Shown here in pieces: positions 6,159 to 7,615 of a stretch of DNA of 7,615 bases. The notes beneath the pieces were generated by a model. It did no database searches. It was not told the origin of the DNA and saw only the letters and a program-made list of their open reading frames with translations. Source of the stretch: JAICLL01 sp035252155 (lineage in GTDB: Bacteria > Planctomycetota > Planctomycetia > Pirellulales > JAICIG01); NCBI GenBank assembly GCA_035252155.1, contig DATFDL010000691.1, forward strand, positions 1 to 7,615, written 5' to 3'. The stretch's first letter is position 1, and every line of letters begins with the position of its first letter. Both the position numbers and the translations under genes were made by a program.

Positions 6159-6162
6159 TGCA

Positions 6163-7083
6163 CTACGCCCGCGGATGAAACTTGCGATGGATGGCTTTCA
6201 GCCGGGCGGGGTCGACGTGCGTGTAAATCTGCGTAGTGGCAATGCTGGCGTGGCCGAGCATTTCTTGCACCTGCCGCAGGTCGGCCCCGCCCGCCAACAG
6301 GTGTGTGGCAAAACTGTGTCGCAAGGTGTGCGGGCTTACCTCTTCGGGTGCGCCGGCCCGCCGCGCATAAAGCTTGATCAACTCCCAGACACGCTCGCGC
6401 CGCAACCGCCGGCCTCGTCGCGAAAGCAGCAGCCACTCGGGCGACGTTGGTTGCAGCCCGGCAAGCAAGGGACGTTCGTGCTCTAAATAATCGTGCACGG
6501 CCTCCGCCGCCCGCTTGCCCAGCGGCACCAGGCGCTGCTTGTCGCCCTTGCCGTGGCAGAGACAATAGCCGCCCTCCAAATGCACGTCGCGCAGTTTGAG
6601 GTACGATAGCTCCGACGCTCGGCAGCCGGTGGCATAGAGCAATTCGAGCATAGCGCGGTCGCGCCGCCAGCACGGCTCGCCGCGGCGAGGGGCCGCCAGC
6701 AGGCCATCGACTACCTCCGGTGGCAGCACCGTGGGCACCCGCTGCCAGAGCTTCTGGCTGCCCAGCAACTCGACCAGATTCTCTTTCAGCACTCCTTCGA
6801 GCTGCAAATAGCGAAAGAACAGCTTGAGCGACACCAGGTGCCGGCCGAGGCTGGCCGGCGCCAGCCCCTTGCTGTGCAACCAACCGGCATAATCAGCTAA
6901 CTGTTGAATGCCGAGTGCCGGTATCTTGCGATCGCCGAGCCAGACATAAAAGCGCTTCAAATCGCGTCGATAGGCGACAACGGTGTTATCGGCCAGATGG
7001 CATTCGCTGCGCAAGTAACCGGCAAAGGCGGTGACCCAGGGATGCTCGGTGGGGCGATCGGGTGTGGCTTTTGTCTTGGCCAT
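6163..7083 (-). CDS. xerD: Tyrosine recombinase XerD
   Basis: The product is 306 aa, the normal XerC/XerD length. The N-terminal SAM-like core-binding domain spans about 15-100 (FAGYLRSECHLADNTVVAYR; SLKLFFRYL) and the catalytic domain about 115-306. All catalytic residues are visible: Arg155 (ATGCRASEL), Lys179 (GKGDKQR), His252 and Arg255 (HTLRHSFATHLL), His278 (MLGHASIATTQIY) and the nucleophile Tyr287. XerD pairs with XerC at dif sites near the terminus to resolve chromosome dimers, with FtsK activating XerD. The LGHASIATTQIYTHV ending favours XerD over XerC, but the two are hard to separate by eye. The ATG complementary to 7081-7083 has no Shine-Dalgarno site. Nothing nearby suggests a mobile-element integrase: there is no att-like repeat, tRNA or phage gene. 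It is divergent from galE. Confidence 0.92.
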   Translation of the reverse strand: MAKTKATPDRPTEHPWVTAFAGYLRSECHLADNTVVAYRRDLKRFYVWLGDRKIPALGIQQLADYAGWLHSKGLAPASLGRHLVSLKLFFRYLQLEGVLKENLVELLGSQKLWQRVPTVLPPEVVDGLLAAPRRGEPCWRRDRAMLELLYATGCRASELSYLKLRDVHLEGGYCLCHGKGDKQRLVPLGKRAAEAVHDYLEHERPLLAGLQPTSPEWLLLSRRGRRLRRERVWELIKLYARRAGAPEEVSPHTLRHSFATHLLAGGADLRQVQEMLGHASIATTQIYTHVDPARLKAIHRKFHPRA

Positions 7084-7170
7084 GCGGGCGTCGATGTTTT
7101 TCGCGGTTTGTTCGCCAATTTGTATTCATCGGCTGACGCGGCCACTGGGGGTGAGTAAACTCTGAGGGGG

Positions 7171-7205
7171 AAAGTCAAAATGCAAAATGCAAAAGTCAAA
7201 ATGCA
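7171..7205 (+). repeat. Heptanucleotide tandem array, 5 units, upstream of galE
   Basis: Five contiguous perfect 7-nt units of two types occur in the order AAAGTCA, AAATGCA, AAATGCA, AAAGTCA, AAATGCA. The array lies in the 166-bp gap between divergent xerD and galE, ending 44 bases before the galE start. It is markedly more A-rich than its surroundings. Mixed-unit heptamer arrays of this type resemble cyanobacterial short tandemly repeated sequences. It could be neutral or could affect promoter activity through A tracts; the sequence does not decide. Confidence 0.75.
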
Positions 7206-7236
7206 GATGAGGGCGCGATACGGCGTTGTTTTCACG

Positions 7237-7243
7237 AAGGGAG
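7237..7243 (+). promoter_or_regulatory. Shine-Dalgarno site for galE, deciding a TTG start
   Basis: AAGGGAG ends 6 bases before the TTG at 7250. An in-frame TGA at 7244-7246 blocks any earlier start, so TTG is the only start consistent with the complete N-terminal Rossmann motif. Confidence 0.65.
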
Positions 7244-7249
7244 TGAGCA

Positions 7250-7615
7250 TTGAACATCCTTGTCACCGGCGGGGCTGGCTATATCGGCAGCCACGCCGTC
7301 AGGCTACTCGACCTGGCCGGGCATAGGGCCTGGGTCTACGACAATCTCTCGGCCGGGCATCGCTCGGCGGCGCCGGCCGAGCGGCTGATGATCGGCGATC
7401 TGACTGATCGGCCACGGCTGATTGCGGCGCTAACCGAACACAAGATCGAGGCGGTGATGCACTTCGCCGCCTTCGCCTTGGTCGGCGAATCGGTCAGCGA
7501 TCCGGCCAAGTACTATCACAACAACGTGGGTGGTAGCCTTTCGCTTCTGGCGGCGATGCGGACCGCCGGAGTCGGCAAGCTCGTCTTCTCCAGCACCACG
7601 GCCACGTATGGAACG
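7250..7615 (+). CDS. galE: UDP-glucose 4-epimerase GalE, 3' partial
   Basis: The first 122 residues are present; the gene runs off the right edge. It belongs to the extended short-chain dehydrogenase family and interconverts UDP-glucose and UDP-galactose in the cytoplasm using bound NAD. Visible motifs are the NAD-binding GGAGYIGSH (residues 7-15), YDNLSAGH, GDLTD, HFAAFALVGESVSDP, the NNVGGSLSLL helix and FSSTTATYG with the catalytic Ser/Thr. The catalytic YxxxK pair lies beyond the window. The start is a TTG at 7250 (product begins MNILVTGG), supported by the Shine-Dalgarno site at 7237-7243 and by an in-frame stop just upstream. The product may supply nucleotide sugars for envelope polysaccharide. 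Related UDP-sugar 4-epimerases cannot be excluded without the C-terminal half. Confidence 0.9.
   Translation, partial: MNILVTGGAGYIGSHAVRLLDLAGHRAWVYDNLSAGHRSAAPAERLMIGDLTDRPRLIAALTEHKIEAVMHFAAFALVGESVSDPAKYYHNNVGGSLSLLAAMRTAGVGKLVFSSTTATYGT

Noticed and set aside
6155..6883. Long minus-strand open frame overlapping xerD
   Set aside because: It is a GC-driven shadow of xerD with Ala/Arg/Gly-rich composition and no domain; the xerD frame has all catalytic residues.
6163..7083. Tyrosine recombinase as the integrase of a mobile element
   Set aside because: Length and motifs fit housekeeping XerD, and no att repeats, tRNA, phage or cargo genes are visible.
6957..7250. Minus-strand open frame across the galE-xerD gap with a hydrophobic stretch
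   Set aside because: The hydrophobic stretch (ICILTFAFCILTF) is simply the reverse translation of the heptamer array, and the rest overlaps the xerD N-terminus in another frame.

Overview
The window looks like a piece of a planctomycete chromosome (Planctomycetota, probably Pirellulales-like). This is inferred from the high GC content, the fusion of WD40 repeats to PPC and Ig-like domains, a DUF4058-like gene, a degenerate family-2 glycoside hydrolase-like protein and the weak or missing Shine-Dalgarno sites. No rRNA, tRNA, CRISPR array or complete insertion sequence was seen.

Layout. Bases 1-3038 (+) hold the 3' part of a large WD40/PPC/Ig-like protein that runs off the left edge. Bases 3039-3169 are non-coding, with a GC-rich hairpin and four 7-nt tandem units. 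Next come two tandem paralogous small membrane proteins (3170-3460 and 3517-4122). The first stops where the second continues into a BamE/SmpA-like C-terminal domain. Five bases later a degenerate GH2-like protein starts (4128-5225), probably co-transcribed with the second membrane gene. After 95 bases, containing a TATAAT box and a strong Shine-Dalgarno site, comes a DUF4058-like protein (5321-6058). It converges on the tyrosine recombinase gene xerD (7083-6163, minus strand). xerD is divergent from galE (7250 onward, running off the right edge), and the 166-bp gap between them carries five 7-nt tandem units.

The genes do not form one recognisable pathway. XerD (chromosome dimer resolution) and GalE (UDP-glucose/UDP-galactose interconversion) are housekeeping. 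The membrane pair and the GH2-like gene could form a small operon of unknown function.

The most interesting material is small repeats. Two inverted 26-nt hairpin elements lie between the convergent genes (6090-6115 and 6133-6158). They begin GTAGC, differ by two fully compensated base pairs, and carry GNRA-type loops (GTAA, GTGA) when read from the GTAG end. A third hairpin with a GTAGC foot lies in frame inside the WD40/PPC gene (2609-2632). Together they resemble REP/BIME elements, whose GTAG foot in other bacteria is recognised by RAYT transposases. No such transposase is in this window.
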